The translations under genes were made by a program, and so were the position numbers. Below are positions 1 through 8,414 of a DNA stretch of 44,531 nt, piece by piece. Numbering within the stretch: position 1 is the first letter of the stretch; each line of letters begins with the position of its first letter. The DNA is from Anaerolineales bacterium (GTDB lineage Bacteria; Chloroflexota; Anaerolineae; E26-bin7), in assembly GCA_004377365.1 (NCBI GenBank), contig SOHZ01000313.1, forward strand, positions 1 through 44,531. The letters are read 5' to 3'. The notes beneath the pieces were generated by a model. It was not told the origin of the DNA and searched no databases. It saw nothing but the letters and a program-made list of their open reading frames with translations.

Positions 1-1
1 T

Positions 2-1567
2 ACAATTGTCCTGGCTGTAGTCCTGATGGTCATTGTGATGACCATCAGCGTCATCCTCTTCTTCACCGGGGCCGCTGCCCGCGAGAAGTGGGATTTCCAG
101 GAGGTCTGGACGGTCTCCTTTTCGGGGGCGGAGAGCATGAAGATCATTGACCTGACAGGCGACAAGGTCAAGGACGTCTTTTTGCAGAGCCAGAGCGAAG
201 TGGCCATCCTCGACGTCCAGGGCCAGAAGATTTGGTCTGGAACCTACCAGTTGCCAGCCACAACGATGGGCGATTTCAGCGGCGATGGCACCGACGACTT
301 TGTGGTCATCTACCAGCCCTCAGGGGAATCGGTCACGGCCATGGCCTACACCGGTCAGGGGCAGGAACTGTGGACGCGAGCCCTGCCCAACTTTGGGGAG
401 CCCTCACGGGCCACCTCCGTTGATTTCCAGGGAGACAAGGTGCGGGAGATAGTGGCTGGCGACATGAACGGCCATCTGGTCTGCCTCTCCAGCCAGGGCG
501 AGATCCTGTGGGAATACGACCTCCTCGCCCCCTCTGATCAGGCCGACGCTTACGTCCGCGGCCTGGATGATGTCTCTTTGGCCGGGACCACGGCTGTAGC
601 TGCTGCCAACTACGCTGGCCAGATCGTCTTGCTGGATGGGCAGGGACAGCTATTGTGGGGTCCGGAGCCTTTCCCGGAGCGCCTGCGCCGTCTACGGGCC
701 TACGATCTGGACGGCGATGGCAATAGTGAAGTGATGCTGGGAGGCGAGTATGGCAGAGTCTGGGCCTTGACTGGTAGCAAAGGCGAACCGCTCTGGTCTC
801 AGTTTATCGGCCAACGGGTGCAGGAGATACGAGACGTCGAGGTGGATGGCGACCCAGCTACTACAGAGGTTGCGGTGGGAGGCAAGGAAGGATCGCTGGT
901 GGTCTATAGTCATCAGGGGCAAGAATTGCTGAGCGCCTCGCCCGGCGGCAAAGTGAGCGAGATCGCCGCCATAGACATGGACGACGATGGCCGCAACGAA
1001 ATATTGGCGGGCAACAGTGACGGGAAGCTGGCCATCTACGATTATCAGGGCAACAGCCTACAGAGCAAGTTCTTTTCTGGCGAAATAACCCGCTTGGATG
1101 CAGGCAAGCTGACCGCTGAGGACCAATTTGTGGTGGCCGCCGGGAGAGAGGTATCCCTCTTGCAAATGGAATCGGCCAAGGCTCCCTTCTGGTACAATAC
1201 CTTGGTGGCTGGATTTATCGCCTGCCTGGCCATTGCCGCCGGAGCCTGGGCCGTCACCAATATCGCCCCGGCTCCCAAGCTGCAATACAGCGCCGAAGAC
1301 ATGACCATTGAGGGCCTGCGGGCCAAGCGCAAGATGTACCTGGAGAGTCTGCACGAACTGAAGAAGGCGCACCAGGCTGGCGAGGTTCCGGCTGAATCCT
1401 ACCTGGCTCGCAGCAAAGAGTTGCGCGAACAGGTGGCCCATGCCGAAGCCGAGATGATGAAACTGGGCGCTTCCATCAAGCCTGAGATGATGAAGTGTCC
1501 CAACTGTGGCGGCAGCATCGAGCTGGGCTCAGACAAGTGCGAATACTGCGGCCAGACGGTGATCTAG
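2..1567 (+). CDS. Membrane-anchored beta-propeller (FG-GAP/PQQ-like) protein with C-terminal zinc ribbon, 5' end outside window
   Basis: The frame is open to the left edge of the window, so the true start probably lies upstream; the first internal ATG is at 26. The visible N-terminus is a hydrophobic anchor. It is followed by about 350 residues of repeated Asp-rich blades (DLDGDGNSEVMLGG, DMDDDGRNEILAGN), typical of FG-GAP or PQQ-like propellers. A second membrane segment lies near residues 388-410, then a charged helical stretch and a zinc ribbon (CPNCGG and CEYCGQ) at the C-terminus. The two membrane segments predict an extracytoplasmic propeller and a cytoplasmic zinc ribbon. A sensing or scaffolding role is inference; no catalytic motif is visible. 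The next gene starts 105 bases downstream on the same strand. Confidence 0.75.
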   Translation, partial: TIVLAVVLMVIVMTISVILFFTGAAAREKWDFQEVWTVSFSGAESMKIIDLTGDKVKDVFLQSQSEVAILDVQGQKIWSGTYQLPATTMGDFSGDGTDDFVVIYQPSGESVTAMAYTGQGQELWTRALPNFGEPSRATSVDFQGDKVREIVAGDMNGHLVCLSSQGEILWEYDLLAPSDQADAYVRGLDDVSLAGTTAVAAANYAGQIVLLDGQGQLLWGPEPFPERLRRLRAYDLDGDGNSEVMLGGEYGRVWALTGSKGEPLWSQFIGQRVQEIRDVEVDGDPATTEVAVGGKEGSLVVYSHQGQELLSASPGGKVSEIAAIDMDDDGRNEILAGNSDGKLAIYDYQGNSLQSKFFSGEITRLDAGKLTAEDQFVVAAGREVSLLQMESAKAPFWYNTLVAGFIACLAIAAGAWAVTNIAPAPKLQYSAEDMTIEGLRAKRKMYLESLHELKKAHQAGEVPAESYLARSKELREQVAHAEAEMMKLGASIKPEMMKCPNCGGSIELGSDKCEYCGQTVI

Positions 1568-1672
1568 AGGGAGGAAGGAAGGGGGGTGATGGACTCAACG
1601 ACATTTGTACCACTTTCGATCAGACGCGGGACGAATGTCCTATAGCTACCAGTTACAAGTGAAAGGAGTTTT

Positions 1673-3373
1673 ATGATGTCTGTTTCCAAATCGAAGAGAT
1701 TTCTTCTGTCGCTCCTCATGGTGATAGCCTTGACCTTGCCCTTTGTGCCGATGGCTTCGGCTCAGGGCCCGGTCAGTATCACCATCCTTCACACCAACGA
1801 CGTCCACGGCAACCTGGAAGTGGACTATAACGGAAGGGGTGGGGCGGCAAACATCGCTGGCTACGTTGACGAGGTCAAGGCTGAGGTAGGGGCTGAGAAC
1901 GTCGTCCTGCTGGATGCTGGCGATACCATGCAGGGCCAGCCCATTTCCAATCTCCTTGACGGTGCGTCCGTCATTGATATCTGGAATATGATGGGCTACA
2001 AGGCCGCTGCCTTTGGCAACCACGAGTTCGACTGGGGGCAGGATGTGCTGGCGGCCCGCGTGGCGCAGTCCAACTTTCCCTGGTTGGCAGCCAATATCGT
2101 GGTCGCCGGCACCAACGACCATCCTGCTTGGGTCACGCCCTGGACTGTGGTGGAGGTGGCGGGGGTAAAGTTGGGCATCATCGGCCTGGGCTACACAGAG
2201 ACCCCCGGCATCACCCGCAAAGGGCTCACCGATGGCCTAGAGTTCCAGGATCCGGTGACGGCTGTGTCACGCTACTACGATGAGGTCAAGGCCCAGTCCG
2301 ATGCCCTCATCCTCCTCGTCCACATCGGCTGGGAGGACCGGAGTGAGCACAAGGGTGGTGAGACCATCGCCACGGAACTGGACGCAGCGGGCAAACCGGT
2401 GGATCTGATCATCGGGGGCCACAGTCACGAGGAAGCCGAGGCACCTCACATGGCCGGTGATACGCCCTATATCATTGCCTACAAGTACGGACGTTGGATG
2501 GGGCGGGCTGACGTGACCGTTGACCCGGCGGCCAAAAAGCTGACCCTGGTCAACTGGGAGGGCCACGCTATCAACGACGGCGAGGTGACGCCTAACGCCG
2601 ACGTCGCGGCCAAAGTGACCGACTATGCGACGCAAATGGAACCCATAACCAAAGAAGTGGTCGGCTCGGCCAGCGTCAGCTTGGTGCGCGATTACAACGC
2701 CGAGTCGAATATGGGGAACATCGTCACCGACGCCATGCGCGACTATGCCAAGGTCGACATCGCCTTCACCAACGCCGGCGGGTTACGGGAGGACATCCTG
2801 CTGGCCGAAGGCGAGACCGAGCACAGCATCACCTGGGGCGAGACTTATGCCGTGATGCCCTTCGCCAATACGCTGTACAACATGGACCTGACCGGCGCCC
2901 AGATCATGGAGATTTTGAACCAGAGCGCTACCCTGCACAAGGGTATCATCCAGTCCTCGGGCATCACCTGGTCCTACTACAACGATTGCGACTGCAATGA
3001 GCCCACGACCTGGGGAGCCCTGGACGTGAAAGTGGGCGGCGAGCCGCTGCAGCTCGACAAGGTCTACCGGGTGACCACCAACGATTTCCTGGCCCCTGGT
3101 GGGGACGAATGGATCACCTTCGCCGACGGCACCAATCGCGAGAACACCTACGTGGACATACAAGAGGTATTCAACGACTACATTGGCGCACACTCGCCCA
3201 TCGCCCCGGCAGTGGAGGGTCGTATCACCAAGGTGGAGGTGCCAGCCGAGCTCCCGGTTTCAGGGGTTGCGATACCCGTGGAACAGATGGCTAGCGTCAC
3301 CATCTTGCTAGGCGCAACCCTCATCATCTTCGGGGTCTACGTCAAGCGGCGGGAGCGGGACAGGGTCGCCTGA
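1673..3373 (+). CDS. Secreted 5'-nucleotidase/2',3'-cyclic phosphodiesterase family protein (UshA-like) with sorting-signal-like tail
   Basis: The protein has 566 residues. A signal peptide covers roughly residues 1-31 and ends in ASAQ. The metallophosphoesterase domain carries the di-metal motifs TNDVHGN, DAGDTMQG, GNHEFDWG and GGHSHEE. The C-terminal nucleotidase domain follows, with NMGNIVTDAMRD and NAGGLRED. The family hydrolyses extracellular nucleotides to nucleosides and phosphate. The last 40 residues read LPVSG, a hydrophobic helix, then KRRERDR, which is the layout of a cell-wall sorting signal. The start has a good ribosome site, AAAGGAG, seven bases upstream. A strong hairpin follows the stop. 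Family assignment is secure; surface anchoring is inferred. Confidence 0.9.
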   Translation: MMSVSKSKRFLLSLLMVIALTLPFVPMASAQGPVSITILHTNDVHGNLEVDYNGRGGAANIAGYVDEVKAEVGAENVVLLDAGDTMQGQPISNLLDGASVIDIWNMMGYKAAAFGNHEFDWGQDVLAARVAQSNFPWLAANIVVAGTNDHPAWVTPWTVVEVAGVKLGIIGLGYTETPGITRKGLTDGLEFQDPVTAVSRYYDEVKAQSDALILLVHIGWEDRSEHKGGETIATELDAAGKPVDLIIGGHSHEEAEAPHMAGDTPYIIAYKYGRWMGRADVTVDPAAKKLTLVNWEGHAINDGEVTPNADVAAKVTDYATQMEPITKEVVGSASVSLVRDYNAESNMGNIVTDAMRDYAKVDIAFTNAGGLREDILLAEGETEHSITWGETYAVMPFANTLYNMDLTGAQIMEILNQSATLHKGIIQSSGITWSYYNDCDCNEPTTWGALDVKVGGEPLQLDKVYRVTTNDFLAPGGDEWITFADGTNRENTYVDIQEVFNDYIGAHSPIAPAVEGRITKVEVPAELPVSGVAIPVEQMASVTILLGATLIIFGVYVKRRERDRVA

Positions 3374-3403
3374 GCCGCTACCGGGCTTGAAAACCGAATC
3401 CAA

Positions 3404-3439
3404 CGAAAAGGGCGAGGACTTTTGTCCCCGCCCTTTTCG
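3404..3439 (+). terminator. Strong hairpin between convergent genes
   Basis: The arms CGAAAAGGGCG and CGCCCTTTTCG pair perfectly over 11 bp. An inner GGAC/GTCC stem with a TTTT loop continues the helix. It lies 30 bases after the nucleotidase stop and 41 bases before the end of the opposing gene, so it may serve both strands. No T-run follows on either strand. Confidence 0.65.
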
Positions 3440-3480
3440 CGTGGTGTTCTGTTGCGAGCACGTCTCCGTGGCCTGGCATA

Positions 3481-3720
3481 CTACTCTACTTCGATCTTTG
3501 TCGTCTTTTTCTTTGGCTTTTCCTCGGTTCGTTCGATGGCGGCATCAATCAGGCTGCGCACGGCCAGGAGCATTTCCTTGCGGGATGCTCTGAGGTGGGC
3601 CTCAAACTCCTCTGGCAAGCACTCCTTGCCTACGCTCTTTCGGAAGCCTGCCCTGCAGGCTTTTATGCCCTCAGCCAGCCAGTCCTCGAAGACGAACTCT
3701 TTTGCCTCCTCGTTCACCAT
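3481..3720 (-). CDS. Small conserved-looking helical protein, function unknown
   Basis: This 79-aa protein is charged and mostly helical. Its core reads HLRASRKEMLLAVRSLIDAAIE, and it ends in a lysine/glutamate-rich tail. I recall similar small proteins in Chloroflexota genomes but cannot name a family. The frame can also begin at GTG codons up to 3732. I prefer the ATG at 3720 because AGGTGG lies at ribosome-site distance. It follows the methyltransferase on the same strand with a gap of 38 bases, so the two are probably cotranscribed. There is no membrane segment or metal motif. Confidence 0.6.
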   Translation of the reverse strand: MVNEEAKEFVFEDWLAEGIKACRAGFRKSVGKECLPEEFEAHLRASRKEMLLAVRSLIDAAIERTEEKPKKKTTKIEVE

Positions 3721-3758
3721 CGCCCTCACCACCTTTCTAGGCTTGACTACTTTTTACC

Positions 3759-4553
3759 TTAACCAGGCTTCTTCGCAATGCAAATAATTGACGTGCCAAT
3801 AGGCAAGTTCAGCCAGCGCAGGATTTGGGCCTCCACCCAGCCCACCACCGACAGGATAGTGTTCAGCAAAGGTGGGGCCGGTTCCATCTCTACCTGATAC
3901 TCGTCTTCGTCCAGGTGATGGGAGGCCAACCGGGGCTCCTGCTCCGTGCCACGCCGGGCCAGGATCAGGGCAGCTGCCAGAGGGAAAACCAGGAAATTGT
4001 TGTAGGTCATACGCCGAATTTGGAAACCAACCTGCTGGAGCTTGGCCCGTAATTCCCCCGCTGTGTAACGGCGCACGTGGGCGTTGATAACGTCGTTGTT
4101 GCTCCACAGCCACATGAAAGCCGGCACGGTAATGACGATGTGCCCACCCGGGTTGAGCAACCGGTAGCACTCCTGTAGGATGGCCATGTCGTCTTTGTTG
4201 TGTTCGATGAGGTCCAGGGTAGCCACCAGGTCAAAGCTGCCAGCCTCGAAGGGCAAAGGCTGGGTGGCATCACCTTGCTCGACCTCGTAGCCCCGTTGCC
4301 GGGCCACGGCGATGGGACGTGGGTCAATTTCCACCCCTTTCACCTGGCCGTAGCGGCTCAGGTGATGGATCATGTTCCCTGCTCCGCAGCCCACGTCCAG
4401 CACCCGTAGGCTTGCGGTGAGCCCTGTCGAACCGTCGTGGCTCGGCACCACCCGATCCAGCATCCCCAGCAGAGCCCAGGTGCGACTGGCGAACCACCAA
4501 TGCTTGTCTTCTTCGATTTGTTGCGGTGTCAGCACCCTGACCGTCTCACTCAT
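3759..4553 (-). CDS. Class I SAM-dependent methyltransferase
   Basis: The glycine-rich SAM motif DVGCGAGNM and the acidic residue after motif II (KGVEID) are clear, followed by ATLDLIEHN (motif IV region) and LNPGGHIVITVPA. The C-terminal part, around residues 165-190 and near the end, has hydrophobic stretches, as in lipid- or sugar-directed methyltransferases. The substrate cannot be read from the sequence. The frame opens at 4562, but the GAGAGGAG ribosome site is only two bases from that ATG, so I chose the ATG at 4553 (MSETVRV). A short repeat is inserted in frame just before the SAM motif (see 4411-4433). Confidence 0.8.
   Translation of the reverse strand: MSETVRVLTPQQIEEDKHWWFASRTWALLGMLDRVVPSHDGSTGLTASLRVLDVGCGAGNMIHHLSRYGQVKGVEIDPRPIAVARQRGYEVEQGDATQPLPFEAGSFDLVATLDLIEHNKDDMAILQECYRLLNPGGHIVITVPAFMWLWSNNDVINAHVRRYTAGELRAKLQQVGFQIRRMTYNNFLVFPLAAALILARRGTEQEPRLASHHLDEDEYQVEMEPAPPLLNTILSVVGWVEAQILRWLNLPIGTSIICIAKKPG
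4411..4433. repeat. Interspersed repeat inserted in frame in methyltransferase
   Basis: The stretch encodes GSTGLTAS within DGSTGLTASLRVLDVG, directly before the SAM motif. On the plus strand it reads GGTGAGCCCTGTCGAACC, which resembles a widespread short intergenic repeat of the form GGTGAGCCTGTCGAACC. The reading frame is preserved. The match to a known repeat class is from memory. Confidence 0.45.
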
Positions 4554-4726
4554 AATGATCATTTCTCCTCTCTCTATTTTACACCAATCGGCGCCAAAAG
4601 TAAACCCCCAGGGGCAGCGCGGGTTAGGGTGTGCGGGGTTAGAAGGGCAACGTGCGCGGGTTCAGGTACAGCATGGACCGGTTTTCAGATCTGCGAGCGT
4701 TGCACTGTGCAGAAGAGGGAGGAATG

Positions 4727-4735
4727 TGGTATAAT
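4727..4735 (+). promoter_or_regulatory. Extended -10 promoter for the MTA phosphorylase gene
   Basis: TGG followed by TATAAT at 4730-4735 is a perfect -10 with an upstream TG element, about 100 bases before the ATG at 4834. There is no good -35 at 17 bases; a TTGCAC sits 24 bases upstream. Confidence 0.5.
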
Positions 4736-4833
4736 TCGGACGAGGAATAGTTGGGCGCGCTGTTGCAGCGATATGGGCTGTGGGAGTGGCCAAGGATGTA
4801 GAGATACAATCAAACCAACAAGGAGGAACAAGC

Positions 4834-5697
4834 ATGGATAAAGTACGCATCGGCGTCATTGGCGGCAGTGGGGTCTACCAGATGGAGGCCCTCACAGACA
4901 TCGTGGAGGTGCGCGTCTCCACACCCTTTGGTGATCCCTCGGACGCTATCACCGTCGGCACTCTGGCCGGCCAGCGGATAGCCTTTTTGCCTCGCCATGG
5001 CGTGGGCCATTGCATCATGCCCACCGAGGTCAACTCGCGGGCCAACATCTACGCCCTGAAGAGCCTGGGGGTGGAGCGCATCATCTCCGTCACTGCCTGC
5101 GGCAGCATGAAGGAGAAATACGCTCCCCGCCACATCGTCATCCCCGACCAGATCTTTGACCAGACCAAAGAACGCCGCAATTACACCTTCTTCGGCAATG
5201 GCCTGGTAGTCCACATTGGCCTGGCCGAGCCCTTCTGCCCGGAGCTCTCCATGCTGGTCTACGAGGCCGTCAAGAAGACGGGGGCCACGGTGCACATGGG
5301 CGGTACTTTTATCACCATTGAAGGGCCCCGTTTTTCCACCAAAGGCGAATCGCGCATCTACCGCCAGTGGGGAATAGATATCATCGGCATGACTGCCGCC
5401 CCGGAGGCAGCCCTGGCCCGAGAGGCCGAAATCTGCTACGCGGCCCTGGCCCACGTCACCGACTATGACGTCTGGCACGAGACCGAGGAGCCCGTCACCG
5501 TGGCCATGCTCATCGAGAACCTGATGGCCAATTCTGCCCTGACTAAGGAGGCCATTCAGCACCTGGTGCCCACCATTCCTCAAGAGCGCGCCTGCGAATG
5601 TGCCACCGCCCTGTCCAACGCTAGCATCACCCAGCGCGACCTGATCCCAGAGAAGGTGAAGAAAGACCTGGATCTGCTCATCGGTAAGTACCTCTGA
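4834..5697 (+). CDS. mtnP: S-methyl-5'-thioadenosine phosphorylase
   Basis: The enzyme splits methylthioadenosine with phosphate into adenine and 5-methylthioribose-1-phosphate, part of methionine salvage in the cytoplasm. The 287-aa length fits the family. Motifs seen are IGVIGGSGVYQ at the N-terminus, RHGVGH, VNSRANIYALKSLG, EGPRFSTKGES and MTAAPEAALAREAEICY, ending with the VTDYDVW loop. The ATG at 4834 is preceded by AAGGAGGAAC at ideal spacing; the frame extends upstream to 4780 without a better start. The gene stands alone, convergent with the radical SAM gene that ends at 5724. Purine nucleoside phosphorylase is the main alternative, but the MTAPEAA-type signature favours MTA phosphorylase. 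Confidence 0.93.
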   Translation: MDKVRIGVIGGSGVYQMEALTDIVEVRVSTPFGDPSDAITVGTLAGQRIAFLPRHGVGHCIMPTEVNSRANIYALKSLGVERIISVTACGSMKEKYAPRHIVIPDQIFDQTKERRNYTFFGNGLVVHIGLAEPFCPELSMLVYEAVKKTGATVHMGGTFITIEGPRFSTKGESRIYRQWGIDIIGMTAAPEAALAREAEICYAALAHVTDYDVWHETEEPVTVAMLIENLMANSALTKEAIQHLVPTIPQERACECATALSNASITQRDLIPEKVKKDLDLLIGKYL

Positions 5698-5723
5698 CTT
5701 CCAGTCACAGGTACAGGACCCCG

Positions 5724-6857
5724 CTACCACAAACTCATCTGATAGGGTGGTCTCTTACCGTCCAGCAGGATAAAGGGCGCAGCCCGGCTGGCCACAGCGC
5801 CAATCTTTTTCAGGTCGGTCAGCGTGCGAAAAGTCCCTTGGCGACGCAGGCGCAGGATGCGGGCCACTGAACGGGGGCCCAGGCCCGGGACGCGCAGCAG
5901 TTCCTCCCGACTGGCCCGGTTGACCTCGATGGGGAAACGCTCCCGGTGGACTTGAGCCCACATCATCTTGGGGTCGGCTTCGCGGGGCAGATTGCCCGCC
6001 TCGTCAAAGATCAGGTCCTCGAAAGTGAAATCGTACTGGCGGAATAGCCAGTCGCTCTGATAGAGGCGATGCTCGCGCAGAGGGGGAGTGGGCGGATGAC
6101 CCTCCAGAGGGGTGTCTACTACGGGCTGGAAAGCGCTGAAGTAGGCGCGGGCCAGCCCCATTCCTCTGTAGAGCCGCGCGGTCGTCATCAAAATCTCGCG
6201 GTCTGACTCATCGGCTGCCCCCACCACGAACTGGGTGGTCTGTCCGGCTGGAACCAGGCGGCCGCCACTGGCCTCTATCAAACTCTTGGCCCAGTGCATC
6301 GGTTGCAGCAGGTTGGCGGCGAAATCTTTGCGTGGGGCGATGCGGGCCAACCGCTCGGCGTTGGGGGCTTCCAGGTTGATGGAGACGCGGGTGGCCAATT
6401 GCACGGCCCGCTCGACGTGGGCGAAGGAAGCGCCGGGCAGGATCTTGAGATGGACGTAGCCGGAAAAGGCATACCTCTGGCGTACCAGTTCCACTGTAGC
6501 GATCATCTGGTCCATGGCGCGACCGGCCTTGCCACAGATGCCGGAACTGAGGAAGAGGCCTTTCACCAGGCCCTTGCGATGCATCTGGTCGAAGGCCCTG
6601 GCCAACTCCTCGGGTGCAAAGCTGACCCGTCGGAAGTCTCGGCTGGCACGATTGGCACAGTAGTGGCAATCCTTCTGGCAGGTGTTGGAGAGCAGCACCT
6701 TGAGCATGGCCACCCTTTGTCCATCAGGCAGGGCAGCCGGGTAGATCCAGCGTCCCAGGTCATCCTTTTTGCGGGCAGCGTCGGTGCCACAAGCTTCCCC
6801 GCAGAGGTCGTACTGGGCCGAACGGCCCAGGATTTCCACCTTCTCAAAGGTATCCAT
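5724..6857 (-). CDS. Putative DNA modification/repair radical SAM protein with C-terminal helix-hairpin-helix
   Basis: The radical SAM cluster motif is CQKDCHYC. The N-terminus (FEKVEILGRSAQYDLC) matches the family usually called 'putative DNA modification/repair radical SAM protein', often found near a uracil-DNA glycosylase-like partner; that partner is not adjacent here. The C-terminus carries a helix-hairpin-helix DNA-binding motif (LLRVPGLGPRSVARILRL), which supports action on DNA. I chose the ATG at 6857 because AGGGG lies eight bases upstream; alternative in-frame starts are at 6863 and 6866. The promoter is consensus-like and contains a LexA-type box, so damage induction is likely. 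The exact reaction is not known to me. Confidence 0.85.
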   Translation of the reverse strand: MDTFEKVEILGRSAQYDLCGEACGTDAARKKDDLGRWIYPAALPDGQRVAMLKVLLSNTCQKDCHYCANRASRDFRRVSFAPEELARAFDQMHRKGLVKGLFLSSGICGKAGRAMDQMIATVELVRQRYAFSGYVHLKILPGASFAHVERAVQLATRVSINLEAPNAERLARIAPRKDFAANLLQPMHWAKSLIEASGGRLVPAGQTTQFVVGAADESDREILMTTARLYRGMGLARAYFSAFQPVVDTPLEGHPPTPPLREHRLYQSDWLFRQYDFTFEDLIFDEAGNLPREADPKMMWAQVHRERFPIEVNRASREELLRVPGLGPRSVARILRLRRQGTFRTLTDLKKIGAVASRAAPFILLDGKRPPYQMSLW

Positions 6858-6888
6858 GACCATCACCCCTCTCAGCAGTGCTGTCTAT

Positions 6889-6917
6889 ATTATACGAACA
6901 AACGTTCCAAATGTCAA
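6889..6917 (-). promoter_or_regulatory. Consensus promoter with LexA/SOS box in the spacer
   Basis: On the minus strand TTGACA (6912-6917) and TATAAT (6889-6894) are separated by exactly 17 bases. The spacer contains GAAC-N4-GTTC (6896-6907), the SOS-box form used by LexA of Gram-positive bacteria and several other phyla. A repressor bound there would block RNA polymerase at the radical SAM repair gene. Confidence 0.75.
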
Positions 6918-6930
6918 AATTGAGTAAGAG

Positions 6931-6959
6931 TTGAAAATAATAGGACTTTGGGATATAAT
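6931..6959 (+). promoter_or_regulatory. Sigma70-type promoter of the 420-aa unknown gene
   Basis: TTGAAA (6931-6936) and TATAAT (6954-6959) are 17 bases apart. Transcription should begin near 6966, giving a leader of about 60 bases before the ATG at 7029. It diverges from the SOS-type promoter, whose box lies 23 bases upstream. Confidence 0.7.
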
Positions 6960-7028
6960 AGGATTGGGCCAATATATTGTTAGGGATAAGATGTTTCAGA
7001 AGAGATTGGTGATGGGAGCGGTGCAACT

Positions 7029-8291
7029 ATGTCTATGAACGATGCTTTCCCAACCGATCGGCGAGGGAGTTGGGCCGAGGGTACACAGCAATGGCAACAA
7101 GCGATGACATTCATCAATAAGGCCACCTCTGCCCTATCTATCTCTCAAATGATTATACCTTTGGAAGATCTGCTGGATCTGCTCCTGGATGCCGCACTTT
7201 CGGCCACCCAGCAGGAGACCCGACTCTCCGAAATAAGACGGTCCTTCGCCCAGCGATGGAACCAGGTGGCCGAACATACTATCAGTGGAGAGACAAAGAG
7301 GAACAGCCAGAAGATCCTGATGGATCGGACGTACGATCTGGGAGGAGGTACGGTGTCCTTCGGGCGTGAACTGGCCGAGATCTTTTGGGCAGCCTTGGCC
7401 GACCTGGATAACGATCGCCCCACAACCGAAGCCACAGATTTGTTCCCAGTGTATGGATCCGTGCGGCCATTCTTGCGAGTGATGGCTACTCGTTGGGGGG
7501 AGACCTACCTGCCAGTGATCGCCTTCTCTCCCCTGGCAGACGAAGAATGGGCTGTCCTGCTGGCAGACCTGAACCGGATGATTGACCTGGCCCTTCAGAT
7601 CGAAGGGGTATTGATCCTGTGGTTGATCGGCAGTTTTGTGACCGACGCCTCGGGGCGGCGGACTTTACGGCCTCGTATCTCCTACGGCCCGCCTCCGCAG
7701 GGCACCAGAGCCAAGCAGCTCAAGTTTATCCTGGGAACCAACTATTATGAGATCAAGGCTCTACAGGCTTCAGCGCGAGCAGACAGGCGACGCTTACGGG
7801 CAACGGAGGAAGTGACAGCCCGCTGGTCGAAGCATCGGGTCACCATCCAACTGGCCACAGACGCCGACGCCTACGAGCTTTTCAATCAGGCTGACTTGGC
7901 CGACCTGGAGGCAGATATCAGCCATCGGACCGTCATGGCTGAGGCAGCGCCACAGCGAGATCGGACGGCTGTCGTCCAACCCAGGGCAAGGGAGGAGCCC
8001 CGCCCGACGGTCGGATTCGCAGTGACCGAAGCCCCAAGGCCGGAAGCAATGTCAGCAGAACGGGGTGAGATCAGCGTAGAAGCCGATCCGAAGCGAGACG
8101 CCGAGGAACTGCGCCGCAAGGGCGCGCTGGCCAAAGCGTACGATATGGCTCTGGCAAAGAAGTACTTTCTGGCGTCTACAATGCTCGACAACTCCAGTGT
8201 GGACGTCTGGTTGGAGCTGGCCGATATGAGTGGCAATGAGGGGGAGAAAACCTGGTTTCGTAAAGAGGCTCAGCGCTTGCTGGGCCGATGA
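7029..8291 (+). CDS. Hypothetical protein, 420 aa, function unknown
   Basis: I do not recognise this protein. The first 120 residues are helical and charged. The middle (residues 120-240) has alternating beta-type stretches such as YLPVIAFSPLADEEWAVLL and GVLILWLIGSFV. Next comes a low-complexity charged linker, Pro/Arg/Glu-rich, at about residues 300-350. The last 65 residues look like a single TPR-type helix pair (DMALAKKYFLASTMLDNSSVDVWLELADM). There is no signal peptide or clear membrane helix. GGAG lies ten bases before the ATG. A strong promoter sits upstream and a terminator follows, so it is a single-gene unit. Divergence from an SOS-type gene is suggestive only. Confidence 0.8.
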   Translation: MSMNDAFPTDRRGSWAEGTQQWQQAMTFINKATSALSISQMIIPLEDLLDLLLDAALSATQQETRLSEIRRSFAQRWNQVAEHTISGETKRNSQKILMDRTYDLGGGTVSFGRELAEIFWAALADLDNDRPTTEATDLFPVYGSVRPFLRVMATRWGETYLPVIAFSPLADEEWAVLLADLNRMIDLALQIEGVLILWLIGSFVTDASGRRTLRPRISYGPPPQGTRAKQLKFILGTNYYEIKALQASARADRRRLRATEEVTARWSKHRVTIQLATDADAYELFNQADLADLEADISHRTVMAEAAPQRDRTAVVQPRAREEPRPTVGFAVTEAPRPEAMSAERGEISVEADPKRDAEELRRKGALAKAYDMALAKKYFLASTMLDNSSVDVWLELADMSGNEGEKTWFRKEAQRLLGR

Positions 8292-8341
8292 GCCGCAGTC
8301 TCTGGGGGTAGAGCATTGGACGCGAACCGAAGCGCCTGAAC

Positions 8342-8375
8342 AAAAGGCCCCCGCCAAGAAAGCGAGGGCCTTTTT
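8342..8375 (+). terminator. Rho-independent terminator
   Basis: AAAAGGCCC pairs with GGGCCTTTT, with an inner CGC/GCG pair and five Ts after the stem. It lies 50 bases after the stop of the 420-aa gene. On the minus strand it can also serve the opposing lipoprotein gene, because the A-run becomes a T-run. Confidence 0.85.
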
Positions 8376-8414
8376 CTACTTCAAGAGACAGCCTTCCGCA
8401 ATCTGACCATCGGG

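Noticed and set aside
4640-4710. tRNA-like GGTTCAGGTA stretch
   Set aside because: No acceptor or anticodon stem can be paired around it.
4810-5730. 306-aa open frame antisense to the MTA phosphorylase gene
   Set aside because: It mirrors a well-supported gene; the protein is rich in Gly, Val, His and Asp without any motif, as expected from GC-rich antisense frames.
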